The notes beneath the pieces were generated by a model. The model saw only the letters and a list, made by a program, of their open reading frames with translations, did not search any database and had not been told where the DNA came from. 64,000 nt of DNA from Glandiceps talaboti (Eukaryota > Hemichordata > Enteropneusta > Spengelidae): NCBI RefSeq assembly GCF_964340395.1, contig NC_135564.1:1712501-1776500 (forward strand). The letters are read 5' to 3'. The translations under genes and the position numbers were made by a program. Position 1 is the first letter of the stretch. The number at the start of each line of letters is the position of its first letter. Positions 1 to 11,763 of this stretch are shown in pieces.

Positions 1-316
1 ATGGGACAGCACTCTTCAGGGTGTCTGATATTATGAAGAAGTCATTATATTTATAGCAAAACAGTTTCAAAAAATGTTCTATTCAAGTTGCAGCTAGTAA
101 GTAAGTGTGTAAGTTTGTGTTTATTCAAATTCATTTTAATATTAATAAAAAAATTGAATATCTATCAATTTTGAAAATGCAAGTCAACAAACCTCTCAAA
201 ATATTCCTGTTGAAATTTTTATTTGATTTGATTTGATTTTATTCAGAGTGAGATTTCTATATTATTAAAACTTTATCAGAACTTGATATTTTTCTACCTT
301 CACTTTTCACCAACAG

Positions 317-2410
317 CTTTTTATACGACCTGTGGACTATGGCATGGCAAAACACGAACTGAATGCCGTCACCTCCAGAAATCTTAAAGTTGTAGGTTCT
401 CTTGTTCTGTATTTATCCAGAAAAGCTTCCATGTCAGAAGGGTCAGCTGCAATGGTATGTACATTTACATGCTGGTATTATTACATTACTTTAAAGACTT
501 TATTAAACATCTTCTCAAATATCTTGTACTACTTTTGTCATTACCGTTCACTTATATTTTTGTCCGGCAGCATATTCTCCTGCAAGAAGCAGAACTTTGA
601 TACTTCTCAGACAGTCATAACTTGATTGAAGTCAAGACTACAAAAGACTTACAAAGGTCATAACGCACAAGAAGTTCAAAGTTTTTTAGCGTTGAGCTAT
701 CAATCTTATTTGTCCCAAATTCCAGTTACAACTGACCACTAGGTGGCGGTATAATCTGTCTTGGTCAACAATTCAAATGACAAATTCCATAGTTACAACT
801 GACCACTAGGTGGCAGTATAAGGTGTCTTGGTCAACAATCCTCGTCAAAATAACAACTTCCATAGTTACAGTTGACCACTAGGTAGTGGTATAATCTGGA
901 TTGTTCGGCAATCCTCAAATTTCATTGTTACAGCTGAGTACCAGCTGCCGTTCTGATGAGGATCATCAACTAAGACTGACCAAAAGCTCAATACTTAAAA
1001 TGTTTGAACATCTGGTGCATTATAACTTGTGTATTAAGTCATTTGATCTACCTAGCTGATGAACATTTAGGGTCAATATTATAAAAGTTGTCGACAGCAG
1101 GTATTACCCTTGCTGACATTAAACTGGAAGATTTTCAAAAGAAATGAATTGCATACGTATACCAGGTATATTGTGGATGTCAAAAAATGTTGTTACTGTA
1201 CAAATAGGAAGAGATTTGTAAATAAACTGAGTAAACGTAAATAATTACTTCGTTTAATATGTCCAGTCTGTGCACACATTGATCATTTCCCCTGTTATAT
1301 TCAACCATCACAGTGTATAGAGGTGTGGGGATTCAGTGACAAACACATGCACAGACTGGAAGTGTTGTCATGGTAAACTGTGTTTACCTAGTTTATTTAC
1401 AAATCACTTCACGTCCTGTATGTGCAATAACAAACTTTTTGCAACATCTAAAACTGTTTTGCAATTTGATGAGTTACAGACACAAACTCATAGTGTATGT
1501 TAGTTTTGCATTGGAAAAACATAGTAAAATCCTAAATAAATATCCATTTGTCACCCCCCCCACATATGGCCACTTTATAGACTAGTCTTATTTATGGCAC
1601 TAAAGTGATAACTTTCTATTTACAGGCATTACCACAGGAGTTGAGAGATTATGTATACTCGGATGAGGACATGAGTTATCTACTGGATAGATTAGAGAAA
1701 CCACTCACCTATGCAGAGGTAAATATCATACACTAGCTCTCAGAATATTATGACCACTCCATATGGGCAGTAAGTTGGTATAATCTACCTGAGTTCCCCA
1801 GTCATTTTACCAGCGTTTCCAACCACTGTTTTCAATTTTAAGTACCTTGTAAGAGCTACCTGAGTTTCTTCAAGTTTTTACTTTGGTAAAATATATGGTA
1901 CAATAAATTAGATATGGAGATTCATGCAAATTAGTTTACCTGATTTCCATCTCGGTTACCAGGGTTACCAGGGTTCTACAACCTTTCACATACTACACCT
2001 TATTTGAAATTGTGGTAGCATGATTTCTGTTACAAATATGCAAATTTTGACTTTTGACTGTTCAAAGTGTGGACACACAAAATGCAGTGCTTAATACTAT
2101 AAATGTATTTATTAATTTGCTCTCTTTGACTGCTGCAAATGTTATTCCTTCTGCATGCAAGTATAGACCGGTGGAGGGTCTACGATGCAAGTACCGGGAA
2201 CATCAAATCCATGATATACTAGGAGTCCATAGTCTAAATGTTCCTGTCACTTGCAGTCTCAAATTTTTCATAAATTCCTGATTATAATGAATGCTATATA
2301 TACTTATTTGTTATGAAGAAATTATAATTTTGTATTGATGATATTTTTTTCAGGGCCTTATCCGAGAATGGGGAGGAGAATACGTCAAACGCTTGAACAA
2401 TGCAGAATGA
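317..2410 (+). CDS. 3' part of an unrecognised gene (last three coding exons)
   Basis: Three exons join in phase 0: 317-454, 1626-1718 and 2354-2410, giving 95 residues and a TGA stop. Each acceptor is a pyrimidine tract ending in CAG and the donors are GTATGT and GTAAAT. The joined protein reads through LFIRPVDYGMAKHEL, ALPQELRDYVYSDED and GLIREWGGEYVKRLN. It is hydrophilic, acidic and helical-looking, with no obvious membrane segment or metal site. The upstream part lies before the window, so the true start is not visible, and the in-frame ATG at 344 is probably internal. I do not recognise the family. Clean phase across three exons and codon-like sequence support a real gene, which is convergent with the tetraspanin on its right. 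Confidence 0.6.
725..905. repeat. Three tandem ~70-bp repeats, each with a CTCF-like core
   Basis: Three imperfect copies in the first visible intron of the left-edge gene share AGTTACAACTGACCACTAGG followed by GTGGCGGTATAA. Positions 736-749 and 803-816 match the CTCF core CCASYAGRKGGCRS at every position. The third, at 876-889, has decayed at two positions. Binding is inferred only. Confidence 0.6.
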
Positions 2411-2534
2411 TTTGACACAAGCAATTATCACAGGGGAAGCCAACTTTTACAGGCCTTTAGTCATGATCAGTACTTCATATTGTCGTCAATTAAAGGATTT
2501 TATGATGGTCATACATAGACATATTCAATGTGTA

Positions 2535-2790
2535 TGCCATGTGAACATTTCAAGATGCCATGTGGATCCCATGTGAACATTTCATATCATTTGGATATCA
2601 TGTGAACATTGCTGTATGTCATGTGGATATCATGTGAACATTGCTGTATGTCATGTGGATATCATGTGAACATTGCTGTATGTCATATGGATATCATGTG
2701 AACAATTCATGGTGTCATGTGAACATTGGTACATGTCATGTGGCTATCATGTGAACATTTCTAGATGTCATGTGCCTACCATATCATTGA
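2535..2790. repeat. 32-bp minisatellite in the probable 3' UTR
   Basis: Copies of CATGTGAACATTGCTGTATG plus TCATGTGGATAT recur with a 32-bp period at 2601, 2633, 2665 and 2697, with more degenerate copies on both sides. It begins about 125 bp after the stop codon of the left-edge gene. Each unit carries CATGTG E-box-like words. An AATAAA at 3084-3089 is a candidate polyadenylation signal beyond it. Confidence 0.75.
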
Positions 2791-3100
2791 CACAAACATT
2801 TCAAGATGTTGAGTGAATGATACTATTTGTACAAGTACAAGTGTCTCAAGACATTTTGTGTATTGATGATCTCAGAGAAGAAAATAGTACCAGATGTATT
2901 GGTATAAGGATCTCAGCAATAAGGGCAAGACCATCTGTTTATTGTGCAAATCTAGAAATATGGACAAATATTAGACTTGTAATATAGTGATAGAGTTAAA
3001 TTTAGTTTTGATTTTAAATTATAGATACATCATGGAAATAATTTGCTGAAACTCAAAATTATCCAAGAAATATTCACAGCTTTAATAAACAAAAGTGGGA

Positions 3101-5340
3101 TTTTTTCAGAGTTTTAGGGGCAGAGTTGATGCAATTCACTGTCAGCCAAATAATGGTTTAATGATTTCTGGTTTTATGACACTTCCACAGTAAAGCTAAC
3201 AAGGCAACACATAAAATGACCTGTCTAGTTTATAAATTCAAAATAGTTATATTGTATTATTATTATTTCAAACTTTTCAAGTTCCTACAGTTTCACACTG
3301 AGCAAATTTCAATTGAATGTTACCCGCAGTGTTACTTACATTGTTTTTTCATATTATAGGTACAGTGAATTTCAAAATACTTTACAGCTTTTGTTTGATA
3401 TACAACTATGCAGCAGCTAATAAGAAACCACACATGCCACAGTAAGATTGAATGAATACAGTTTCTTGCAACATTTTGTCTAACTGAAATGAACTAACCC
3501 CATGCAGGCGTCATAACATAGGCACCCGCGTGTCTGCCTATTGTAGCAGTATGTTAATTTAAATGGTTTATTTCATTTCATTTAGACACAAAGTAGCAAT
3601 AACTTGACAACTTGCTATTAAAGTGTAGCAAGTCCAGGTTCTTATATTCTGTGTGGTTGTATCAAATGGAGAAGCAGAACGGTATATTGAAATCTACTGT
3701 ATTAGAACCCAACAAAGAGTGAGAACCTGGTAAAATTTATATATATTTTAATTTCAGGGGTGGGTAGGTGGATGAGAGGGGGGGGGGGGGTTAATGGGAA
3801 GGCTGAGGGCTAGTTACAGTCTTGAGATGTACAGGCAAATTTACCCCTGAACTTCCTTCCACAGAAAACTAAAAATATTACAACTCTAGACTTGTTTGCA
3901 GTAAATTTGACAAGATCATTTCTACAAATACAGAGTTTAATTTAGTTACAATAAAAATATGGAACATATATAGATGAGGGTTAATTTGATAAATATGTAA
4001 ACATATAATTGATAGAAAATATGCTACACTGTGAAATTTGTTTTCTGAAAAACTGATGTTACTGAGTTTGTAGTTTAGAGGTGTCATGGTACTCTTTCCA
4101 AACTACCTCAACCATCATTTAAGTTCAGTAAGGATATGGCAGATGTGCATTGCTTGGGAAATATAGTGTATCATGAATTTTTTTATATTTTTGTTTTATT
4201 TTATGAATAGACTTGTCTGTTCACCATAGTAACTACACAATAAATTCCTTTGATTTTAGTGAGTAGGGGGTGGTGGTAGGGGGTTCAGCTTATGAGTTGC
4301 ATATCATTCTGTTATTTTATTCACACTTTTCAAATCGTTTTTTTTTTCAAATATGTATTTGAACTCGTGCATTTTTCTAATGTTTTCAAGTGACAGTTAC
4401 TAGGGGCGAACATAGCTTTGGAAAATTATTGAAATGCACTAGAATTTAGCAATAATTTGTCCAAAGATATTTAATTTGAGACCAGTCTGTATAACGCATG
4501 GGGACATATATGATATAGATTTTGAAACGCCATAATTACAATGAAAATAAATCAAGCTACTAAAAGAGAGAGAGATGAACCGTGGTTTAGGAGGTAATCA
4601 TAGTTGATGAAAACCTTGTATTAAAAATAGAGAGGTTTAGATACACGTTAGAACACAGACGCCTACGGGAGCATTGTTGTGTTTAAAAATTGTGTTCAGT
4701 TATGCGTTCTAAACACAAACTTGAGAAACAGTGGAATGTGAACACGCGCATTGACATCTTCTATCCAGAAGGCCAGACACATGCCTTTGATTTCTAGATT
4801 TGTCCGTATTTTTTCCCCATTTTTCCTGCAACTACCCAAACCAAACACCAAACAATTAGTTTAAAGTTATGCTTCAGAACTTTGATATAAAAAATACGAC
4901 ATTTAATAGACAAGAATGACAAAAACTCAACACGTATTTTGACGTAGCATCGTTTGATACAGAATGCCTAAGTTGCTTCGAATCACATGACTATGATGCT
5001 ACACATATAGAACACACGTAAATACGTGCATCTAAACCTCTCTAACTTTGACTGCAATTCAAAAACAGCAATTCAACCATGCTAGATCTCTCTGTAGGAA
5101 TGATCACAAAATAATGGATTCTGAACAAGTTTTTGAATGTTAACTTTGGACTTGAGACACTGTAGGAATTAGTTTGACAAAGCAGGTTCTTATAAACCAT
5201 CAAATTCTGTCTCTGTAAAACATTGTTGTGTCCATTCCCACACCAAACTGGAAAGGTAAGTAAGCTGTCCATAGGGTTTCCCTTAGGTTTCTCTTAGCCA
5301 TTTTTGCCAAAAATAAGGTGTCTAACATTTGAAAACGTAA
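3101..5340. other. Intergenic, no gene seen
   Basis: AT-rich sequence with short spurious open frames only. It contains a G run at about 3779-3790 and a 'GGGTGGTGGTAGGGGG' patch at 4266-4281. I see no splice-bounded coding segment on either strand. Confidence 0.5.
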
Positions 5341-5347
5341 CACTGGA

Positions 5348-6537
5348 GATCTAAATGCAAGCTAAGGATGGAATCCTTAATATCAAGTTAGGTTTCCCAA
5401 GTAGCAAAATGGAATCCTTTAATAATATCAAGTTAGGTTTCCCAAGTAGCAAAATGGAATCTTTAATATCAAGTTACGTGTCCCAAGTAGCAAAATGGAA
5501 TCCTTAATATCAAGTTAGGTTTCCCAAGTAGCAAAATGGAATCCTTAATATCAAGTTAGGTTTCCCGAGTAGCAAAATGGAATCCTTAATATCAAGTTAG
5601 GTTTCCTGAGTAGCAAAATGGAATCCTTAATATCAAGTTAGGTTTCCCAAGTAGCAAAATGAAATCCTTAATATCAAGTTAGGTTTCCTGAGTAGCAAAA
5701 TGGAATCCTTAATATCAAGTTAGGTTTCCCAAGTAGCAAAATGGAATCCTTAATATCAAGTTAGGTTTCCCAAGTAGCAAAATGGAATCTTTAATATCAA
5801 GTTAGGTTTCCCAAGTAGCAAAATGGAATCCTTAATATCAAGTTAGGTTTCCCGAGTAGCAAAATGGAATCTTTAATATCAAGTTAGGTTTCCTGAGTAG
5901 CAAAATGGAATCTTTAATATCAAGTTACGTGTCCCAAGTAGCTAAATGGAATCCTTAATATCAAGTTAGGTTTCCCAAGTAGCAAAATGGAATCCTTAAT
6001 ATCAAGTTAGGTTTCCCAAGTAGCAAAATGGAATCCTTAATATCAAGTTAGGTTTCCCAAGTAGCAAAATGGAATCCTTAACATCAAGTTAGGTTTCCCG
6101 AGTAGCAAAATGGAATCTTTAATATCAAGTTAGGTTTCCCGAGTAGCAAAATGGAATCCTTAATATCAAGTTAGGTTTCCCAAGTAGCAAAATGGAATCT
6201 TTAATATCAAGTTAGGTTTCCCGAGTAGCAAAATGGAATCCTTAATATCAAGTTAGGTTTCCCGAGTAGCTAAATGGAATCCTTAATATCAAGTTAGGTT
6301 TCCCAAGTAGCAAAATGGAATCCTTAATATCAAGTTAGGTTTCCCAAGTAGCAAAATGGAATCCTTAATATCAAGTTAGGTTTCCCAAGTAGCAAAATGG
6401 AATCCTTAATATCAAGTTAGGTTTCCCGAGTAGCAAAATGGAATCCTTAATATCAAGTTAGGTTTCCTGAGTAGCAAAATGGAATCCTTAATATCAAGTT
6501 AGGTGTCCCAAGTAGCAAAATGGAAACCTTAAGATCA
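5348..6537. repeat. 41-bp tandem array, about 29 copies
   Basis: The unit is AATATCAAGTTAGGTTTCCC followed by AAGTAGCAAAATGGAATCCTT. It repeats head to tail with a 41-bp period, with point variants such as CCAAG/CCGAG/CCTGAG and ATCCTT/ATCTTT. The variants are interspersed, which suggests ongoing exchange between copies. No long open frame survives because 41 is not a multiple of three. It is a noncoding satellite-like minisatellite. Confidence 0.95.
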
Positions 6538-6539
6538 AA

Positions 6540-8860
6540 TAAAGTTTGTTGTAGTTTGATTAATTTTCATTGTAGATTCTATCATAGATGTTGGAGAGAG
6601 TTTCAACAGCCATAGCATATTATATTCAAATTAAGAGAAAAGATAAAATTATAAACATCAAAACACTTCATCTGTTATATTTTTGGGGGAAAGTATAAAA
6701 GATTTGAAGAAATTGGATTTTTAAGGAGACCTAAAGGGCCCTCCTTATGTGACACCCTATCTCCACTGGTGTGACTACCATGTTGATACGTACTCCAAAA
6801 TATGTATAGTTTATTGTTAACTTCCAAAATATTTCATTTTGGACAAAAACATAAAGTATATAATTTAATAACTTTTGTATTACAAATACTTTTATTTAGT
6901 GGAAAGTTTCACTGCAAAGAGTTATAATGCCGTATGTGTACAATATGAAATATTTGTCAGCACACTTAACATTTCTGTGGTATACTAGGAACATTTATTT
7001 GTATTTATGTATATTTTATAAGATATGAACAGAATATCATTATGTTACTATCAACTTTCCAACTATTTGTAGTGGTGATTCGTCAGCACAAAAAATGATT
7101 TTTTTAAAAATTTGTACAGCCTTGCTTGGTGTTAAATCTCAAACTATCAACATATTTATCTTTCTGATAATTGTTTTACTTACATGACTGTAAGTTCAGG
7201 TTTGGGATAATTAATTACGTTCTCTTTGGAATGGAATACTTTTACATAGACATCAGGAAAAATGTCAGATTTTATTCGTGAGCTTTCTTGGCACTTTTTA
7301 AACATTAGAAGTGAAAGGAGTTGAGGAACCGTAGTATACAGCATAATGACAACCATATTTGTAGCATTGCAGTTGATACAGCTTTAATCCAAAGTCATGT
7401 TTCAAAAACAGTTTTTCCTTTTCTGTATATGGTGTATATGGTTGGTTGGTGGGTGGGTGGGTGGGTGGGTGGGTGTTGGGGTTTGAAGGCGGTTATATAC
7501 AATTAGTTCTGATCCTTTAGCATGTATTTTATTTTCTAGAATATTTTTGTTTTTGAAACAGCATTTTCTGTTTTACTGCTAAAGTTGACTCAAAAACTAC
7601 TTAGACAACATTATTTTCACTATTAGATTATACTATAGTCCATGTGATACTTTAGTGTCATTGTAACACATCATTCCAGTCAATCACAGAAGACATTCTT
7701 TGTAATATAGCCACACCTACCCGTTTTTTGGCAATTTTTGACCGTGTAGCTGCCAAGGGTCACGCGTACATCTTGCCATGTATACCTTTCAAAAACACTT
7801 CATTTTCTGTACGGTGTACATGCAGTTTGGTTGGAAAAAAGTCACAATATTTCTTAGCCTTCATATCAGTATGTAGTTTTCTAAATCTTGTTAAAAACAA
7901 AAGCACTGGGTCCTTTCTCAAATGAGGGCGCTAATCCACCTCAATATTATAGCAGTGCTACCACTAAAGCTTGCCAGAATGAAGTCATCATAAGAATTCT
8001 ATATGTTTATTCTGTTCTTCAACTGTCATCTTATTTACTGCTCAGTTGACTGAAAAAAAAAACGTTGCAGCTATCAATGTACTTTAAACTTTCCATGTCA
8101 TAGCTGTCATTTGGTCATTACACTGTTTCCTGCTGTTAATCTTAGAAGATATTTTCTCGTCTTAAACCCTATCTACTTTGTGGCAGCTTAATCACTGCAT
8201 CTTGCCATTCACATCATATATGGTATATTAAAGATTTATATATTTTATCATGCAACAAATTTGCATATTCCAACAAAAGGTGGTAATTCTACAATGTACA
8301 TGTTATATAGTCCTGCATTGTCCCCGAGGACAAGGTATGGGACATTGTCAGAATCGAGTCCCAACTTGCTTTGCTGCCCATAAACAGGACTATGTATATG
8401 GTGCATGGCAACAGTGCCACCAACAGCTTGCCAGACTGAAGTCACTATGAGGTAAATTTCACAAGAAACATGTATCAAATATCTATACTGTGCATGTACT
8501 TGTACAATTTATGAGAAATTTTGGGTTTTTTCTAAAAGTTACTGATACCTTTTAGTAGTTGATTTAATGGAACAGAATGGTAGCTATTATCAAGAATATA
8601 CTGTCAGTTTGACAATGTGTACTTTTAGTAGTCTAGTGTTGCTATCCTTCATCAAATCTTAAGATCTCTTTTTCCCAGATGATTCGATACCACATTGGCA
8701 TCCAGACTATACTTTATACATCACCTACATCTTTATCAATGCTAGTCAGTTTTTTTCAAACTGTTACAATTTATTACAAGGGAACACCAGTTTAATAGGT
8801 AAATAAAGTCATTTTTATAATCAGCAAGTCTCACAGTGGATTTATCATAATACTTTTACA
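6540..8860. other. Intergenic, no gene seen; G-rich repeat at 7440-7480
   Basis: AT-rich sequence without convincing exons. At 7440-7480 a GGTTGGTTGGTGGGTGGG run continues as six GGGT units and then TTGGGG, a potential G-quadruplex. At 8690-8709 there is a 20-bp dispersed motif, CCACATTGGCATCCAGACTA, whose exact reverse complement occurs at 40998-41017. Confidence 0.5.
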
Positions 8861-8894
8861 TGAAGTGTATGACACAATTTCAGAAAATTGCATG

Positions 8895-9225
8895 ATTGAC
8901 TATTTTGGACACACACTGACCATTGGTGGTATGACTGACTATTTTGGACACACTCTGGCCATTGGTGGTATGATTGACTATTTTGGACACACTCTGGCCA
9001 TTGGTGGTATGAGTGACTATTTTGGACACACACTGATCATTGGTGGTATGATTGACTATTTTGGACACACACTGACCATTGGTGGTATGAGTGACTATTT
9101 TGGACACACACTGACCATTGGTGGTATGAGTGACTATTTTGGACACACTGACCATTGGTGGTATGATGGACTATTTTGGACACACACTGACCATTGGTGG
9201 TATGACTGACTATTTTTGACACACA
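8895..9225. repeat. 39-bp minisatellite, about 8.5 copies
   Basis: The unit is GACTATTTTGGACACACACT followed by GACCATTGGTGGTATGATT, seen at 8898, 8937, 8976 and onward. The 39-bp period is a multiple of three and the unit lacks stops in several frames, so overlapping open frames of 60-114 codons appear on both strands. This is a by-product of the period. No splice context or homology supports coding. Confidence 0.93.
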
Positions 9226-9229
9226 GATT

Positions 9230-11763
9230 TAAAATAGTTTAATCGAGATTATTATGTATAAAGTATGAAAATCCATGGCAACTGAAATTACGTTGAATCT
9301 GGTAACAGACTGGATCATGACTATATCCAGTAATTATTTGAGTTGTATGATTAACTGACATAATCAGATTAACTATATTGAGTAGAACTACCACCAGATA
9401 CATCACAACACTCGGACAGAAATTTTAAAGTGTTTAAAAAAATCTAAATAATGTGCTTTGAAAAGACCTAGTATCCATACATTCACATACAGGAAGAAAC
9501 TCACAAATGTGTCTTCTTTGCAGAGTGTCTTTTCTCCACTTGTTTATTTGTGTGACAATATTAATTTTAAAGTTTCCACAAGTACCTTTTATGATATATA
9601 TATATGTATAGAAATCTGCAGTCTTCATAAACAAACACTCCATGATCAAAACTAAATCAAAATGTCACCTAACTATTAACCCAAAACGAATTATAACATC
9701 CCCGAAAAATTGCAGCATGCAGTAGTTTATCAAAACTTTTCACAAAGATGATACCTGATGTTACTATAGGTAGTAATCAATACCAAACTTGATTTCATTT
9801 ATACTGTAAAAAGTCAAGATAGACTTTTTTACATTTTCTTAAATGTCATTCTTTTTGAAGCATTTTTGACTACATAGTTAACATCAAATGTCATACTCTG
9901 TATTAGTCATAACCTTTTCAAAAATGTTTTGATAAAAAATGATGACCATCTTGAATCATGCATTCTGGGAAATGGTAACCATTTTGAATGATGCATTCTG
10001 GGATATGAGAGATGATAATCATGAGAAAAGTGAACAGCTTATACACATGCACTACATCGCCACCTACAATGACCTGAACATCTATTTGTGTGTATATGTG
10101 ATGAAAAGTTGTAACAAATCTAAAAAAAGACTGCATGGAATGCAGTTTTTTTCCAACTTCAATCCTGGTTTCTGAAATGTGAGTAGCTTGCAGAACATAA
10201 CTGGATACCATACTGTGTTCTACATACGTTCCCCCTCTTTTGACTTCTATCTTTACACTGGTTGTAAATCTTGTTGTATGCATGTTAACCACATAGTTGA
10301 AGTGTAGTACATACTACAACAAACACATTTTATTTACCACACTTCTGGTTAATATTATGGGTTTCACATACATACAACCCCAAGTGTAATACTTGTATTT
10401 AGCTGGACTGTAGAACCATTGAAAAAGTACTTCCAGATTAGTGGAAAATGATAATTCAACCAGAATGGGAACATAACTGCTTTTCAGTGAGAACAAAGTC
10501 TATCTGCAATAAAGTCTTCTGCAAGAAACCATGGTAACATGCGAAAATCTAAACTATTCGTTTAATTTGGAATACAGAGTCAAAACTGATCGTATATTAG
10601 TATATACTTTGTCAAGTTGCTTTCTTGTGTACTAAAAACATCTCATTTTGCTGCGTTTGAATGTGACAAACCTTCCAAAATATGCAACATACATTAAGTA
10701 TTTATATAAAAATTATCACATCTTGAGAAAAGTTAATAAATTACCATCTTTTGAGCAAACCCAATGAGGCTGATCGTATGAAATAATCCTCAAAAGTTTT
10801 GAGAGCATTTTTTCCCCAACCACACACAACTACGACAAAGCGTCCACCCTTCTCAAGAGTCGGGATCTATCATCCATTCACAAGAACAGGATCATTAACC
10901 CTATTTTAACCACTGAACAAGGGGGGACAAAAACATAACATTATTATTATTACTGTCAACACTAAAATCTGAAATGAATTAGTAAAAATCATTTGATATT
11001 TTTTTTAAAACTACAGTACATCTGTATGCTCAAATCAAAATGGCTGATCCAACATGGCAACCATTTTGAATGGTGCATTCTGGGCACAGACCACGTGCCT
11101 TCACTAGCACTTCAATCAAACTGAATCTTACATAATACCCAGATTACTGTGACATACATCTCTTGCACAGGAAAAAGTTGCAATACTAAACTATTATTAA
11201 AAGTTACACCTCAGGAAGACCAACAATTCTTGCAAAAAAAATGTAACCTTTTTAATGGACACCTTGTTTCTAAACTGCAACAATAACAACAAGCTGTGTT
11301 TCAGAATTACATATTTACAACCCTTCCCTCCCAAAACATTAGAATGCATCACCAGAAAGATTCCTATATATTCAAAATAACTTCTCCTAAAGTTTTCCTT
11401 GATTATCTGAATGACAAAAGTCTCAAAAAGTCCTACACAAATACATCTCTCTCAACAATTGTCAAGTCACATTAATTTTGAAGAAAGAAGTGACGATACA
11501 AGAAAACTATACAAGAAAAACTCAATACTGATTACTGAGCATATCAAAAGCAAGTAAGGCATATACCTCTCATATTACATAACATTACTACAAACAAATT
11601 AATACATCAAATACTACTACTATGCTCTCTTCTTTTTAGCCATACAACAGAAAATTTCTTCTGCTTCTCAGAATGCCGTCAAGTTCAATAATTTAGTAAG
11701 GAACTGTTCACTGCTGGTCTTGGTGTCTTATAGGTATTATTATCTGTGATTTACAGACTGGAT
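9230..11763. other. Intergenic / probable 3' UTR side of the tetraspanin gene
   Basis: No coding exon is seen. The right part probably includes the 3' UTR of the minus-strand tetraspanin, but I could not fix its polyadenylation site. Three copies of GCATTCTGGG lie at 9960, 9993 and 11075. The last two, and less exactly the first, are preceded by a CCATTTTGAATGRT-like block, forming a short repeat family. Confidence 0.45.

Noticed and set aside
5348-6537. A CRISPR-like array
   Set aside because: Units are contiguous with no unique spacers, and the genome is eukaryotic. It is a minisatellite.
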